Positions 8,291-17,159 of a stretch of 64,000 bases of DNA are shown one piece after another. Numbering within the stretch: the stretch's first letter is position 1; each line of letters starts with the position of its first letter. Origin of the DNA: Thiodiazotropha sp040791665 (GTDB lineage: Bacteria > Pseudomonadota > Gammaproteobacteria > Chromatiales > Chromatiaceae); contig JBFNNX010000010.1 in the NCBI GenBank assembly GCA_040791665.1, positions 237,486-301,485 on the forward strand, given 5' to 3'. The notes under the pieces are model-generated. The model saw nothing but the letters and a program-made list of their open reading frames with translations, did not search any database and was not told where the DNA came from. The translations under genes were made by a program, and so were the position numbers.

Positions 8291-10147
8291 AACCTTTTTT
8301 CCAAGCCATGCTTCGATACTAGCCGCCACCCGGTGGCCATCCGCGACCGCATGCACTACATCCGGCCCGTTGACGCAGTCACCGGCGGCCCAGAACCAAT
8401 CGACCGATGTGCGGCCATCTTCATCCACCTTGATGCGTCCCCGATTCCACTCCAGCTCTTCGCTGAGTGCTTTGCCGAGCAGCGAAACATCCGACATCTG
8501 GCCAATGGCCTCGATCACCATATCACCTTCATGGGTCTGCTCGTCGCTTTCGTCATAGGCGGGTGAGAAGCGTCCCTGGTCATCAAAGATGGAACGCACC
8601 TTCCAGGTCTTCAGACCCTTCAGGCGGCCCCTTTCGACAATACAGGCCTGCGGACCCCGCGCATCAAAAATCTCGATACCCTCTTCAAGACACTCCTTGA
8701 CCTCCACCGGATCAGCCAGGAAGTTGGCCCTCTCCTCCAGGGCGGTCACGGTCACTGCTACATGGCCATGTTTTCGCTTCTGCATGCGGGCAAGGCTGCG
8801 GGCGATGTCCATGGCCACATTGCCACCGCCGATGACAACGGCCTTTTTCGGCAGTTTGAACTTTTCATCGTTGGTGATCATACGCAGCAGATCCACCGCC
8901 TTTACAACCTGCTTATGATCCGCTCCCGGTATCCGGGTAGAGCGTCCCATATGCAGGCCGATCGCCAATACCACCGCATCGTAGTCGGCTTGCAACTGCT
9001 GCATGCTGATATCCGCGCCGACCTGGGTGCCAGTCTGGATTTTCACGCCCAACGATGTGATGACATCGATGTCCCGGTCGAGCATGTCGTATGGCAGGCG
9101 GTAGGAGGGAATGCCGTATCTGGGCATGCCACCGGCTGCATCCCTGGCCTCGAATACCGTTACCTGATGGCCTTTTCGAACCAGATCGTAGGCGGCTGTG
9201 AGACCGGCGGGTCCGGCGCCGATAATCGCAATCCGTTTGCCACTCAGATAGTCGACTTTCCCTTCAGCGGCGATCTGTTTGACCCGGTCGTGATCTAGCG
9301 CATCCATGGCGTATCGCTTCAGCCAGCGAATGGCGACCGGTTCGCCGCGCCGTCCGATGGAACAGGCATCTTCGCATCGATGGGTACAGACACGGCCGCA
9401 GACATGGGAAAAGGGATTGGTTTTGTAGATCCAGCGCACCGCCTCTTCCGGTTTTCCCTGCCAGATCGAGCGGATGTATTCCGGCGCATCCATGTGAGTG
9501 GGGCAGGCATCGTGGCACATGCCGCACTGTACACAGCGCGAGGCCTCGATCACGGCCTGTTGTTCGCTGTATCCATGGACAATCTCATCGAAGTTGTCGA
9601 TTCTGGCCTCAGGTTCCAGCTCTTTAATCGCTTGTCTTTTCAGGTCAAGCAGATCGGAGTCGACACTCTTCTGCCAGCCCAGGCCGTAGTATTTGCCGTG
9701 AATACCCGTCTCGTCTGGCAGAATGAAATAGCTGTCGATCTCCTCCTGGGTACAGGTGTGGACATACTCTCTGGAGAGCGATATGGCCCCGGTGGGACAT
9801 ATGTCGACACACAAGGCGCACCAGCAACAACGTCCGTAGTCGATGGCAGGGCGGAGGTTGCGAATGCCGTTGACCGGATCTTCCGCTAGGTGAGGGACCT
9901 TCACCATGGTGATCGCAGCATTGTCGCAGACCTTTTGACAGGAGCTGCAGCCAATGCATTTCTCGTGATCATTAAGGTGAAAACCCCGATAGTTGGCTGC
10001 TGCCGGTCTGGGTTCCAGCGGCACAGTGACCGGCTTGCGAGCGAAGAACTGGAGAGCCTTTAGGGGTGAGAGGATGGAGCCGTGATCTTCGTGCTCGATG
10101 GGCGAATTTTGAAATTTGAATTTTGAGTTTTGAATTGGTTTTGTCAT
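8288..10147 (-). CDS. Ferredoxin-GltD-type NAD(P)H oxidoreductase subunit of the Mrp/complex I-like complex
   Basis: 619 residues. Residues 64-74 (CIGCSSCQKVC) and 107-117 (CCWCALCVDIC) are two 4Fe-4S motifs as in NuoI. A further CVQCGMCHDAC plus CGRVCTHRCEDAC (about 205-260) is the Fe-S region of glutamate synthase small subunit-like proteins, followed by an FAD-binding GAGPAGLTAAYD (about 312) and a NAD(P)-binding GGGNVAMDIAR (about 446). The operon has no separate NuoI gene, so the N-terminal ferredoxin part probably fills that role while the GltD part oxidises or reduces NAD(P)H. The first 20 residues (QNSKFKFQNS) are encoded by an A/T repeat, so the functional start may lie downstream. 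Confidence 0.88.
   Translation of the reverse strand: MTKPIQNSKFKFQNSPIEHEDHGSILSPLKALQFFARKPVTVPLEPRPAAANYRGFHLNDHEKCIGCSSCQKVCDNAAITMVKVPHLAEDPVNGIRNLRPAIDYGRCCWCALCVDICPTGAISLSREYVHTCTQEEIDSYFILPDETGIHGKYYGLGWQKSVDSDLLDLKRQAIKELEPEARIDNFDEIVHGYSEQQAVIEASRCVQCGMCHDACPTHMDAPEYIRSIWQGKPEEAVRWIYKTNPFSHVCGRVCTHRCEDACSIGRRGEPVAIRWLKRYAMDALDHDRVKQIAAEGKVDYLSGKRIAIIGAGPAGLTAAYDLVRKGHQVTVFEARDAAGGMPRYGIPSYRLPYDMLDRDIDVITSLGVKIQTGTQVGADISMQQLQADYDAVVLAIGLHMGRSTRIPGADHKQVVKAVDLLRMITNDEKFKLPKKAVVIGGGNVAMDIARSLARMQKRKHGHVAVTVTALEERANFLADPVEVKECLEEGIEIFDARGPQACIVERGRLKGLKTWKVRSIFDDQGRFSPAYDESDEQTHEGDMVIEAIGQMSDVSLLGKALSEELEWNRGRIKVDEDGRTSVDWFWAAGDCVNGPDVVHAVADGHRVAASIEAWLGKKV
10104..10136 (-). repeat. 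A/T-rich spacer-like repeat inside the flavoprotein N-terminus
   Basis: Three near-copies of AATTTTGA/TTTTGAATT stand in tandem here. They resemble the ends of the palindromic spacers A to C but lack the central hairpin. They encode the low-complexity QNSKFKFQNS at the N-terminus of the 8288-10147 product. Confidence 0.6.
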
Positions 10148-10215
10148 CGGCTAAGTCTCTTGACTTGTTGTGACAACGGATGCCATCCGTAGGATGGGTT
10201 CCGGTACGACATGCT

Positions 10216-10246
10216 GCACCCTACTGAAGTTTGAGGCGTAGGGTGC
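10216..10246. repeat. Inverted repeat (REP-like) between large-subunit and flavoprotein genes
   Basis: Stem GCACCCTAC (10216-10224) / GTAGGGTGC (10238-10246) with a 13-base loop, preceded by CCGTAGGATGGGTT. Sequences of this type are common dispersed palindromes in proteobacteria. It lies in the 130-base gap between the NuoD-like and GltD-like genes and has no T-run, so it is not a good terminator. Confidence 0.6.
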
Positions 10247-10277
10247 TGCTTGCCGCACCGTTCAGAGGCTCTATTCT

Positions 10278-11438
10278 TCATCGATCAACCTCGGGCGGAC
10301 AGGCATCAAGCGAAAACATGGTCTGCGCAATATCCTCGATGCGCGAGCCCACCGATAGCTTTTCCAGAACCTGTACTGCATGCATAGACGAGGGTCCCCT
10401 CACATGCACCCGATAGGGTTTGGGGCCACCGTTCGAGACAACGTAGTAACAGAGTTCGCCCTTGGATGATTCTACCCGGGTATAGGTCTCTCCAGCCGGT
10501 ACGTTCCAGGCCAGGGGGTTGGGTATGGGTGCGCGGATAGGGCCATGGATATCGGGGAGCGCTTCGATTACCTGACGTACGATGCGGATGCTCTCCATCA
10601 GTTCTTGGCGCCGCACCAGCGTACGGGCCCAGGCATCGCCGCTCTCCTCGGTTGGGATCTCAAAATCGAGTTGATCGTAGACCAGATAGGGATCATCCCT
10701 GCGTACATCGAACTCGAGGCCGGTGGCGCGCAGGTTGGGGCCCGTGACACCCCAGGCGAGGGCCTGCTCCTGGCTCAATACACCGACGCCCTTGGCACGT
10801 TTGACGAATACCTGGTTCTTGAAAAAGAGGTCATCGTAGTCGGGAAGACGCGACTCGACATAGTCGAGGGTTTCACTCACCCGCTGCAGGAACCCGGGTG
10901 GCAACTCCCGCCGCACGCCGCCGGGGATATTGTAGATACTGTAGACACGGCCACCGGTGAACTCCTCGAAAAGATCCAGTATCAGGTCGCGATCCGCAAC
11001 TCCCCAATACATAGTGCTGTACATGCCGGTGGTGGCAGCGTGCCCCCCGAAGGTGAACAGATGGGCGGCGATTCGCGACAGCTCCAGCTGCATGACGCGG
11101 ATCCAGTTGGCCCGTTGCGGGACATGCAAACCGCAGAGCTGCTCCACCGCCATGGAATAGCAGAGCTCCATGGGGGATGGGTCGGGTACACAGATGCGCG
11201 GTACCAGGGCGATGTTTTGAATCCACAATCGCTGTTCCATCAGCTTTTCGAAACCCCGATGGAGATATCCGCCGTCAGCCTTGGCCTCCAGCACCACATC
11301 CCCATGCAGTTTAACCTTCAAGGCATAGTTGCCCTCGATGCCGGGGTGATTCGGACCGAAATTGAGCTCAAATTCATTGCTCGGCGGCTGACGTTGGGCT
11401 TCGTAGTTTTCTGGTCTCATTGGGCTCGCTTCACTCAC
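10278..11438 (-). CDS. NuoD / group 4 hydrogenase large-subunit homologue with half of the NiFe ligands
   Basis: 386 residues, the length of a short NuoD/MbxL-type subunit. The N-terminal FGPNHPGIEGNYAL and HRGFEKLMEQR are family signatures. In [NiFe] hydrogenases the metal is held by an N-terminal CxxC and a C-terminal DPCxxC. Here the matching places read RICVPD (Cys83, second Cys replaced by Asp) and DACPPE (Cys380, second Cys replaced by Glu), so a normal NiFe centre is not expected. This is the pattern of energy-converting hydrogenase-related (Ehr/MBX) complexes and complex I. The frame starts with GTG at 11438 directly against a palindromic spacer; ATG at 11420 (residue 7) is an alternative. 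Confidence 0.9.
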   Translation of the reverse strand: MSEASPMRPENYEAQRQPPSNEFELNFGPNHPGIEGNYALKVKLHGDVVLEAKADGGYLHRGFEKLMEQRLWIQNIALVPRICVPDPSPMELCYSMAVEQLCGLHVPQRANWIRVMQLELSRIAAHLFTFGGHAATTGMYSTMYWGVADRDLILDLFEEFTGGRVYSIYNIPGGVRRELPPGFLQRVSETLDYVESRLPDYDDLFFKNQVFVKRAKGVGVLSQEQALAWGVTGPNLRATGLEFDVRRDDPYLVYDQLDFEIPTEESGDAWARTLVRRQELMESIRIVRQVIEALPDIHGPIRAPIPNPLAWNVPAGETYTRVESSKGELCYYVVSNGGPKPYRVHVRGPSSMHAVQVLEKLSVGSRIEDIAQTMFSLDACPPEVDR

Positions 11439-11526
11439 TAATTTTGAATTTCAGTGTTCGTTTCGCTCACGTTTTTTTACATAGATTGTGCGCAAAGCGC
11501 ACTCATCAATTCAGAATTCAAAATTA
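11439..11526 (-). repeat. Palindromic intergenic spacer, copy B
   Basis: Ends are the exact inverted repeat TAATTTTGAATT (11439-11450) / AATTCAAAATTA (11515-11526). It carries a perfect inner hairpin, GTGCGC-AAA-GCGCAC (11488-11502), and the GTGTTCG...CTCACG block also seen in copy C. On the minus strand its first TAA is the stop codon of the NuoC-like gene. Confidence 0.82.
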
Positions 11527-12093
11527 TTTCTTCTTCTGACTAAACCGCTGCTCTTCAGGTGGAATAATCACACCACCCCCCTCGGCCACCAGTTCCTGCA
11601 GCCATTCAGGGTTGTAGTTCTGCCAGCTCAGGTGTTCGTTGATGTAGGCTTCGCTGTCGAACTCCTTGCGCATCGGCGGCGGCCCGTCCCACTCTGTAAG
11701 GATGAATTTCTCCATATTCGGGCTGCCTTCGAAGTGGATGCCGTACATCTCATGGATATCGCGCTCGAAAAAGGCTGCGGGCTGGTAGAGATCGTAGACC
11801 GACAGATAGACCCCCGGCTCCCGGGCGATGCGGATGTGGGCGGAGACCAGGGAGTGACTTTCGTAGGACCAGACATGGTAGACAAGCTCGAACTCCTCGT
11901 CTTCGATCCAGTCGACGCAACTGATGGCGGAGAGATGGATATAACCGGCACGCCCTTGCAGCAACTCAAGCAGGGCGGGCAGGGCATCGGCGGGCACTTC
12001 CACGCGTACCCGGCGACTGCTTTTGCGCCGTACCACGATGCCCTCGATCTCCTCCAGCAGGTCATCCAGCCAGTGGGCGATTTCCTTGCTCAT
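11524..12093 (-). CDS. NuoC-like 30-kDa subunit
   Basis: 189 residues. The central part has the complex I 30-kDa signature around ERDIHEMYGIHFEGSPNMEKFILTEWDGPPPMRKEF, read here in short: ERDIHEMYGI and PPMRKEF are the diagnostic blocks. The subunit belongs to the peripheral arm and contacts the NuoD-like subunit; it binds no cofactor. Its start overlaps the NuoB-like stop by four bases. Its TAA stop is the first codon of palindromic spacer B. The extended C-terminus (about 30 residues ending QKKK) is not part of the core family. Confidence 0.88.
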   Translation of the reverse strand: MSKEIAHWLDDLLEEIEGIVVRRKSSRRVRVEVPADALPALLELLQGRAGYIHLSAISCVDWIEDEEFELVYHVWSYESHSLVSAHIRIAREPGVYLSVYDLYQPAAFFERDIHEMYGIHFEGSPNMEKFILTEWDGPPPMRKEFDSEAYINEHLSWQNYNPEWLQELVAEGGGVIIPPEEQRFSQKKK

Positions 12094-12803
12094 TTGAGTG
12101 GCTCCTTCTGTTCATGACCCAGGCTCATCTCCAGCGCCTCCAGAGGTTTCTGGTGTTGCTCCAAAAGACGGGTATGTTCGCCCAGGGTGCCCTCGCTTAT
12201 CAGGTCATAGTGTTTTGCTTCGGTGATTACATCCGTGGGTGTCTGCCAATCCTCGCCAAACAGCTTCTGTTGATTGCCGAGGTAGTAATCGTAATTGCGG
12301 TAATAGTCCTCCCAGCTGTCTGCCCGACCTGAGTGAATTCGATCCATCAGTTGCTGCAGGCCGGTGATGACCGCTTCGGGTCTCGGCATGCAGCCGGCGA
12401 TATAGAGATCCACCGGCATGTATTCGTCGAGTTTCTTCGCGGTAGCGTAGCTCTGCCAATACATGCCGCCGTTTACGGTGCAGGAACAGATGCCGATGAC
12501 ATACTTGGGTGATCCCATCTGTTCATAGGTCAGGATCACCCGTTTCAGGGTTTTGATCGAGACATAACCGGTGATCAAAAGGATGTCGGCCTGGCGGGGG
12601 GAGACCATGGGTTGAATCCCCAGACGCTCCATGTCGAAACGAGAGGTCATGGCTGGCGGCAGTTCGATGGCTCCGCAGCCGGTACAGTAATGCAGAATGA
12701 AGAGGGAACGGGAGCGGCAGAAGCGCACCAAGTCGTCGAAAACCCGGGCAAGCGGATTGCTCCGTTTTTCTTCGATTACTGGAAGCTGTTTTATTGAGCT
12801 CAT
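12090..12803 (-). CDS. NuoB-like 20-kDa Fe-S subunit
   Basis: 237 residues. Cysteines expected to hold the terminal 4Fe-4S (N2-type/proximal) cluster are Cys40 and Cys43 (CTGCGAIE), Cys108 (ICSCTVNGG) and Cys138 (AGCMPRPEA). The CTGC arrangement is that of hydrogenase-type small subunits rather than the tandem CC of respiratory complex I. It passes electrons to the site in the NuoD-like subunit. About 75 C-terminal residues extend beyond the core domain. An AAGGAG ribosome site precedes the ATG right after palindromic spacer C. Confidence 0.9.
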   Translation of the reverse strand: MSSIKQLPVIEEKRSNPLARVFDDLVRFCRSRSLFILHYCTGCGAIELPPAMTSRFDMERLGIQPMVSPRQADILLITGYVSIKTLKRVILTYEQMGSPKYVIGICSCTVNGGMYWQSYATAKKLDEYMPVDLYIAGCMPRPEAVITGLQQLMDRIHSGRADSWEDYYRNYDYYLGNQQKLFGEDWQTPTDVITEAKHYDLISEGTLGEHTRLLEQHQKPLEALEMSLGHEQKEPLK

Positions 12804-12815
12804 TATGGCTCCTTC

Positions 12816-12922
12816 TAATTTTGAATTTGAATTATTAATTTTGAATTTCGGTGTTCGCTTCGTTCACGTTTCTTCAATTGACTGTACGCAAGGCACATAC
12901 ATCAATTCATAATTCAAAATTA
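12816..12922 (-). repeat. Palindromic intergenic spacer, copy C
   Basis: TAATTTTGAATT occurs at 12816-12827 and again at 12836-12847; the opposite end is AATTCAAAATTA at 12911-12922. The interior matches copy B (GTGTTCG, TTCACGTTT, CATCAATTCA) but its central hairpin has decayed. The TAA stop of the NuoH-like gene is the terminal triplet. Confidence 0.8.
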
Positions 12923-13819
12923 AACAAACACAAAGGCAATTCCAATCAGCCCCAGCATCACCGGCCATTTCCACATCAGCCGCAGCAAGTCCTCGGTACG
13001 ATAGCGGGGGAACAGATAGGCGATGCTGACCGGTATCGCCAGTACCAGGAAACTCTTCAGCAGAAAATCGAACCAGGTAGTTCCGCCACCCAGGAAGAGA
13101 CTGACATAAAGCACGGAGGTGGTGTAGAGCTGAAAACACTGCATCACAAACAGGCCGCCAAGATATTTGCCTCCCATTTCGACCATCGGTCCGGTGGCGA
13201 TCTCCGCAGGTGCGATGTAGATCTCAAAGGGTTGCTTGCCGAGGGATGCATGCATGGCGATGAGACCCGCGATGGCCAACAGCGGCATCTGTGTAACGCC
13301 CCAGGTTTCAAATCCACCGGCCTGCTGGACGGCGATGATATCGATCAAATTGGTTGTGCCCGCTGCGAAGGCGACACCGAAGACAACGATCACCAGTGGG
13401 ATGTCGTATGCCAGCATTGCGGTCAACGCCCGGGCGATACCGATGGAACCGTTGGGATTGGCGCATTGACCTACTCCCAGCGCGAGTCCCAGGGAGGGAA
13501 TCATCATCAGATAGAGCAGAGTGATTATCCCGCCTTTTTCCGCAATACCGTTCATACCGGGTACCGGTAACAGGGTCTCGGCGGCGATATATCCCCCCAT
13601 CGCCATGACGATGCCGATATCGTGGATCAGACCGTGTGAAACCTGGGTCTTTTTGCTGTGCAGTTTGACGATGTCATACAACGGCTGGAAGAAGGGGGGA
13701 CCGATGCGTCGCTGCAGCTTGGCGGCGATGCGGCGCATCATCAATACCATCATCATGCCGACGATGAAAGCGATCAGGGGCATCAGGGTCAGTTCGATAA
13801 GCAGTTCCATGGCTGACAT
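12920..13819 (-). CDS. NuoH-like membrane anchor subunit
   Basis: 299 residues, about eight TM helices. Signatures are RRIGPPFFQPLYDIVKL near residue 38 and the acidic loop PFEIYIAPAEIATGPMVEMGGKY (in short, PFEIYIAPAE) near 200, which in complex I lines the quinone site. It anchors the peripheral NuoB/C/D-like module in the membrane next to the antiporter subunits. Its ATG overlaps the TGA of the preceding antiporter-like gene by one base. Confidence 0.92.
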   Translation of the reverse strand: MSAMELLIELTLMPLIAFIVGMMMVLMMRRIAAKLQRRIGPPFFQPLYDIVKLHSKKTQVSHGLIHDIGIVMAMGGYIAAETLLPVPGMNGIAEKGGIITLLYLMMIPSLGLALGVGQCANPNGSIGIARALTAMLAYDIPLVIVVFGVAFAAGTTNLIDIIAVQQAGGFETWGVTQMPLLAIAGLIAMHASLGKQPFEIYIAPAEIATGPMVEMGGKYLGGLFVMQCFQLYTTSVLYVSLFLGGGTTWFDFLLKSFLVLAIPVSIAYLFPRYRTEDLLRLMWKWPVMLGLIGIAFVFV

Positions 13820-15696
13820 CAGATCACCACCCAGGCGATAACGAAAAGGGCTGTGCTAAGGAGGTAAAACTCTGCGTTGGCCCGCCGGTAGAGGCCTTGC
13901 ATACCCAGAGAGAGAAATTCGATCATCGAGGTGATGCTGCGCTCCAACCAGAGAAAGCTGCCCCGGTACCAGCCACCGATGAGATGCATCAGGCCGGCAT
14001 AGAAGTTATCACTGTACTGATAACGCACATCAGCAGAGAGAAAGTGCCCCCCGGCATAGTTGTCCAGTTGGTGAACGCGTTTACTGCGTCCGGCGGAGTA
14101 GAAGACGATGGCACCGATGCCGAATCCGGCGAACAGGACGCCGATAACCCAGATCATGTCCAGGGAACCGCTGTTCGATTCCACGCCGCCCAGTGTGTAT
14201 TCCGGAACCGGGAGGCCGACTGTCTGTAAGACCGATGCAATCCATTCGAGGGGTATACCCGGCATCAGACCGGTAATGAAAATGATTGCGCTGAGAATCA
14301 ACATCGGAATCATCATGCTCCAGGGAGCCTCGGCAACATGCTCATGTTCCACTCTCAGCTGGCCCAGGAAGATATTATGGATCAACTTGTAGACCGAGAG
14401 GATGGTACCCAGCGTGCCGATGATCGCTGCCAGGAAGAGTAGTGGCATGCCCTGATTCAAGAGTGATCGATAGACCAGCCATTTCGAAACGAAGCCGTTC
14501 ATCGGCGGTAATCCCGCCAGGCCGATGATGCCTATCAAAAGGACCATGAAAGAGAGTGGCATACGTACAACCAGTCCGCCGAGTTTGTTCAGATCAGAGG
14601 TGCCGGTACGGTAGATCACCGCAGTCACCGCCATGAACAGCGCGGCCTGATAGGTAGCGTGGTTGAAGACATGCAGCAGACCGCCGGCGCCACCCATGGC
14701 ATCCGCCACCACGATTCCCAGCAACATATATCCGCCCTGTCCAATACCGTGCCAGGCCAGCAGGTGGCGGGCATCGTTCTGTTTCATGGCGGTGAAGGTG
14801 GGGAGGATGATAGTCAGCACCGCGAGCCAGGCCAGCAGGTCACGGGCGTCGATCAGAGTGAACGGCACTTTCAGATTATCGATGTTAACGATGCCGAAGA
14901 GTTTTACCAGAACCAACAGAATGGCGAACAGACCCATACGGGACGAGATCGCGCCAAGGAAGGCACTGCCGGGTCCCGGGGTCTCCGCATAGGCGGGTGC
15001 CTGCCACAGGTGGAAGGGCAGCAATCCCATCTTGATGCCGAAACCGCCACCGAAGAGGATTACCAGCAGCCAGAGCTTGGTCGTGCTGGTCTGGTTGACT
15101 GCCATGACCACCGCTTCAAGCTGCAATGAGCCGGATGCGCTGTAGACCAGGGCAAGACCGCCGAAGATTGCCATGCCACCTGCCATGGCGTAGGTGATAT
15201 AACGCATGGCCGCCTTTGTGGCGACGCCACCGGCAAGGGCCATAAGCAGGAAGCCTGCCCAGCTTACAAGTTCCCAGCCGATAAACAGGGAGAGAAGGTC
15301 GCCACTGGCGAGCAGGATCAACATGGTAAAGACATTTAACGCCATCGCCGTGTGGAAGAGCCAGATGTTGCCGCCCTGTCGGATAAAGCTACGCTCCCAG
15401 GCGCCACATGAGAACCAACTGCTGAGCAGGGCGGAGCCGATGGTAATCAGGGCGAAGAACCAGCTCAATGCGTCGAATCGCCAACTCAACGTCTGTCCCA
15501 TGACCTCGAATGAGAGCATGGAGGAAATGGTGCCCCTCCCGTAGCCTAGTGTCGCCATTTTGAGAAGAGCGAGTAATTGGCCACCATAGAGGATGGTGAC
15601 CATCCAGCCAGCTGTGAGGCCACGGCCAAGGAACAGCGCCACCAGCAGGGTAGCGCCGGAGAAGAGCAGTAGTTCATCCAATAGGGTCAGGATCAT
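13819..15696 (-). CDS. NuoL/MrpD-type ion-translocating subunit (first antiporter-like subunit)
   Basis: 625 residues and about 15 TM helices. The core proton/sodium channel signatures are present: FIGWELVSWAGFLL, the broken-helix region GFGIKMGLLPFHLWQAPAYAETPGPGSAFLGAI and a later Lys/His helix with KQNDARHLLAWHGIGQGGYM (segments quoted as landmarks around residues 145, 225 and 300). It lacks the MbhD/MbhE C-terminal part of MrpA, which is encoded separately upstream. Together with the 15693-17159 product it gives two antiporter-like subunits, as in the MBX complex. Confidence 0.9.
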   Translation of the reverse strand: MILTLLDELLLFSGATLLVALFLGRGLTAGWMVTILYGGQLLALLKMATLGYGRGTISSMLSFEVMGQTLSWRFDALSWFFALITIGSALLSSWFSCGAWERSFIRQGGNIWLFHTAMALNVFTMLILLASGDLLSLFIGWELVSWAGFLLMALAGGVATKAAMRYITYAMAGGMAIFGGLALVYSASGSLQLEAVVMAVNQTSTTKLWLLVILFGGGFGIKMGLLPFHLWQAPAYAETPGPGSAFLGAISSRMGLFAILLVLVKLFGIVNIDNLKVPFTLIDARDLLAWLAVLTIILPTFTAMKQNDARHLLAWHGIGQGGYMLLGIVVADAMGGAGGLLHVFNHATYQAALFMAVTAVIYRTGTSDLNKLGGLVVRMPLSFMVLLIGIIGLAGLPPMNGFVSKWLVYRSLLNQGMPLLFLAAIIGTLGTILSVYKLIHNIFLGQLRVEHEHVAEAPWSMMIPMLILSAIIFITGLMPGIPLEWIASVLQTVGLPVPEYTLGGVESNSGSLDMIWVIGVLFAGFGIGAIVFYSAGRSKRVHQLDNYAGGHFLSADVRYQYSDNFYAGLMHLIGGWYRGSFLWLERSITSMIEFLSLGMQGLYRRANAEFYLLSTALFVIAWVVI

Positions 15697-17159
15697 TGGC
15701 TGCTTCCTGGACTAACGGTACTGATATAGAGGTCAATGTCCTGCAGCTGTACGGCGATGCTATTCAGACTATCGCCAACAGGTGCGATCAGCACGGCGCT
15801 GCCGATCAACCCCACGCCAAACAGCGTGGCGGTTGCCAAGGAGAGTCCTTCGCTCTTAGGAATCTCCTCGTCGAGGGTATCGCGGGGTGCGTTTCGGTAG
15901 AGTATGGCGGCAACACGAAACAGATAACTGGCCTCTATCACTGTGGCCAGCAGAAAGACCGCAAGTCCGATCAGATAGAGAGGCTCAGTCTGACCGGCCA
16001 GTTCGGTGATCAGGGTAAACTTCGCCCAAAATCCGGGAAGCGGCGGCATGCCGACGAGCGAAAGGGAAAAGAGCACGAACAGAGCAGCTCCGAGCGGTGC
16101 CGTTTTGGCGCTGCCACGCAGCCGCTGTATGGCGCCCCCCCAATCCTCCGCCAACATGAACAGGCCCGATTTTATTATCAGGTGATGTATCGCAAGTGCG
16201 AGTACCGCCAAAACCCCCTTGCCATCCGGCAGGGCCATGGCGATGAACATCACACCCAGCTGGCCGATGGAGGAGAAGGCCAGCATGCGTCGCATCTCTT
16301 TCGCGCGCCAGGCGGCCAATTCACCGCTGACCACACCCAGAAAACCGAGAACAACTATTACCTGTAACGCTTCGGGCTGGTGGAAGATCAGCAACAACAG
16401 ACGCAGGATGATCAACAAGGCCAATTTGGATAACAGACCGGCGAGAAATGCCGAAAGCCGTGTCGAGGCAGTGGCATAGATTTCAGGTACCCAGGTATTG
16501 ACGGGGAAGAGTTCTGCTTTGACGCCGATGCCGATCAATATGCTCAGAAAGGCTGTGAGACCCAGTTTATCGTTCAGTTGATCTGGTGCGAGTTGGGCCA
16601 GATGGGCCAGATTGAGCGTGCCTGTCTTGCCGTAGATCAACGCAATGCCGAACAGGGTCAACACCGAACCGATACCACTGAGAATAAGATAACGGAGGGT
16701 CGCCACATAGGCGGCGCTACTGCCTGATGCGGTGGCCAGTCCGAAGGTGGCGACTGCGGCCAGTTCGTAGAATACATAGAGATTGAACAGGTCACCGGAG
16801 AGGGCGAGTCCCGTGGAGGCAGCTACAAGCAGGAGCATCAGTGCCTGGCGTCGAGCGCTATCCCGATCCAGTGTAAACGGCCAGAAAACGAGTCCCAGCA
16901 GCTGCACGGCAAAGGCGAACAGCAGGGCAAGAGAGTCGATATAGAGATTGATGCCCATGGGTGGGGCAAATCCGCCTATGGCGATGGAGGAAGGTTGTGT
17001 CGACCCATGCAACCAAACGTCGGCAATCGTCCAACAGCCGTAGATCAAGATGGCAGGTCCGCTCCAGAGACCGATTGCCAATGAACTGCGCATCAGAATC
17101 GGCAGCAGGAAGGCGCCGAGCAGGGGTAGCGCAATGGTAAGCACCAGAGAGGCATTCAT
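15693..17159 (-). CDS. MrpD/MbhH-type antiporter-like subunit
   Basis: 488 residues, about 14 TM helices, proton-antiporter M family. Landmarks are LFNLYVFYELAAVATFGL (around 120), GVKAELFPVNTWVPEIYATA (around 215) and MRRMLAFSSIGQLGVMFI (around 290), with the lysines expected in the channel. It overlaps the downstream NuoL-type gene and the upstream MrpC-like gene by four bases each, so the operon is translationally coupled. Mrp and Mbh complexes use this subunit to move sodium or protons. Confidence 0.92.
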   Translation of the reverse strand: MNASLVLTIALPLLGAFLLPILMRSSLAIGLWSGPAILIYGCWTIADVWLHGSTQPSSIAIGGFAPPMGINLYIDSLALLFAFAVQLLGLVFWPFTLDRDSARRQALMLLLVAASTGLALSGDLFNLYVFYELAAVATFGLATASGSSAAYVATLRYLILSGIGSVLTLFGIALIYGKTGTLNLAHLAQLAPDQLNDKLGLTAFLSILIGIGVKAELFPVNTWVPEIYATASTRLSAFLAGLLSKLALLIILRLLLLIFHQPEALQVIVVLGFLGVVSGELAAWRAKEMRRMLAFSSIGQLGVMFIAMALPDGKGVLAVLALAIHHLIIKSGLFMLAEDWGGAIQRLRGSAKTAPLGAALFVLFSLSLVGMPPLPGFWAKFTLITELAGQTEPLYLIGLAVFLLATVIEASYLFRVAAILYRNAPRDTLDEEIPKSEGLSLATATLFGVGLIGSAVLIAPVGDSLNSIAVQLQDIDLYISTVSPGSSQ

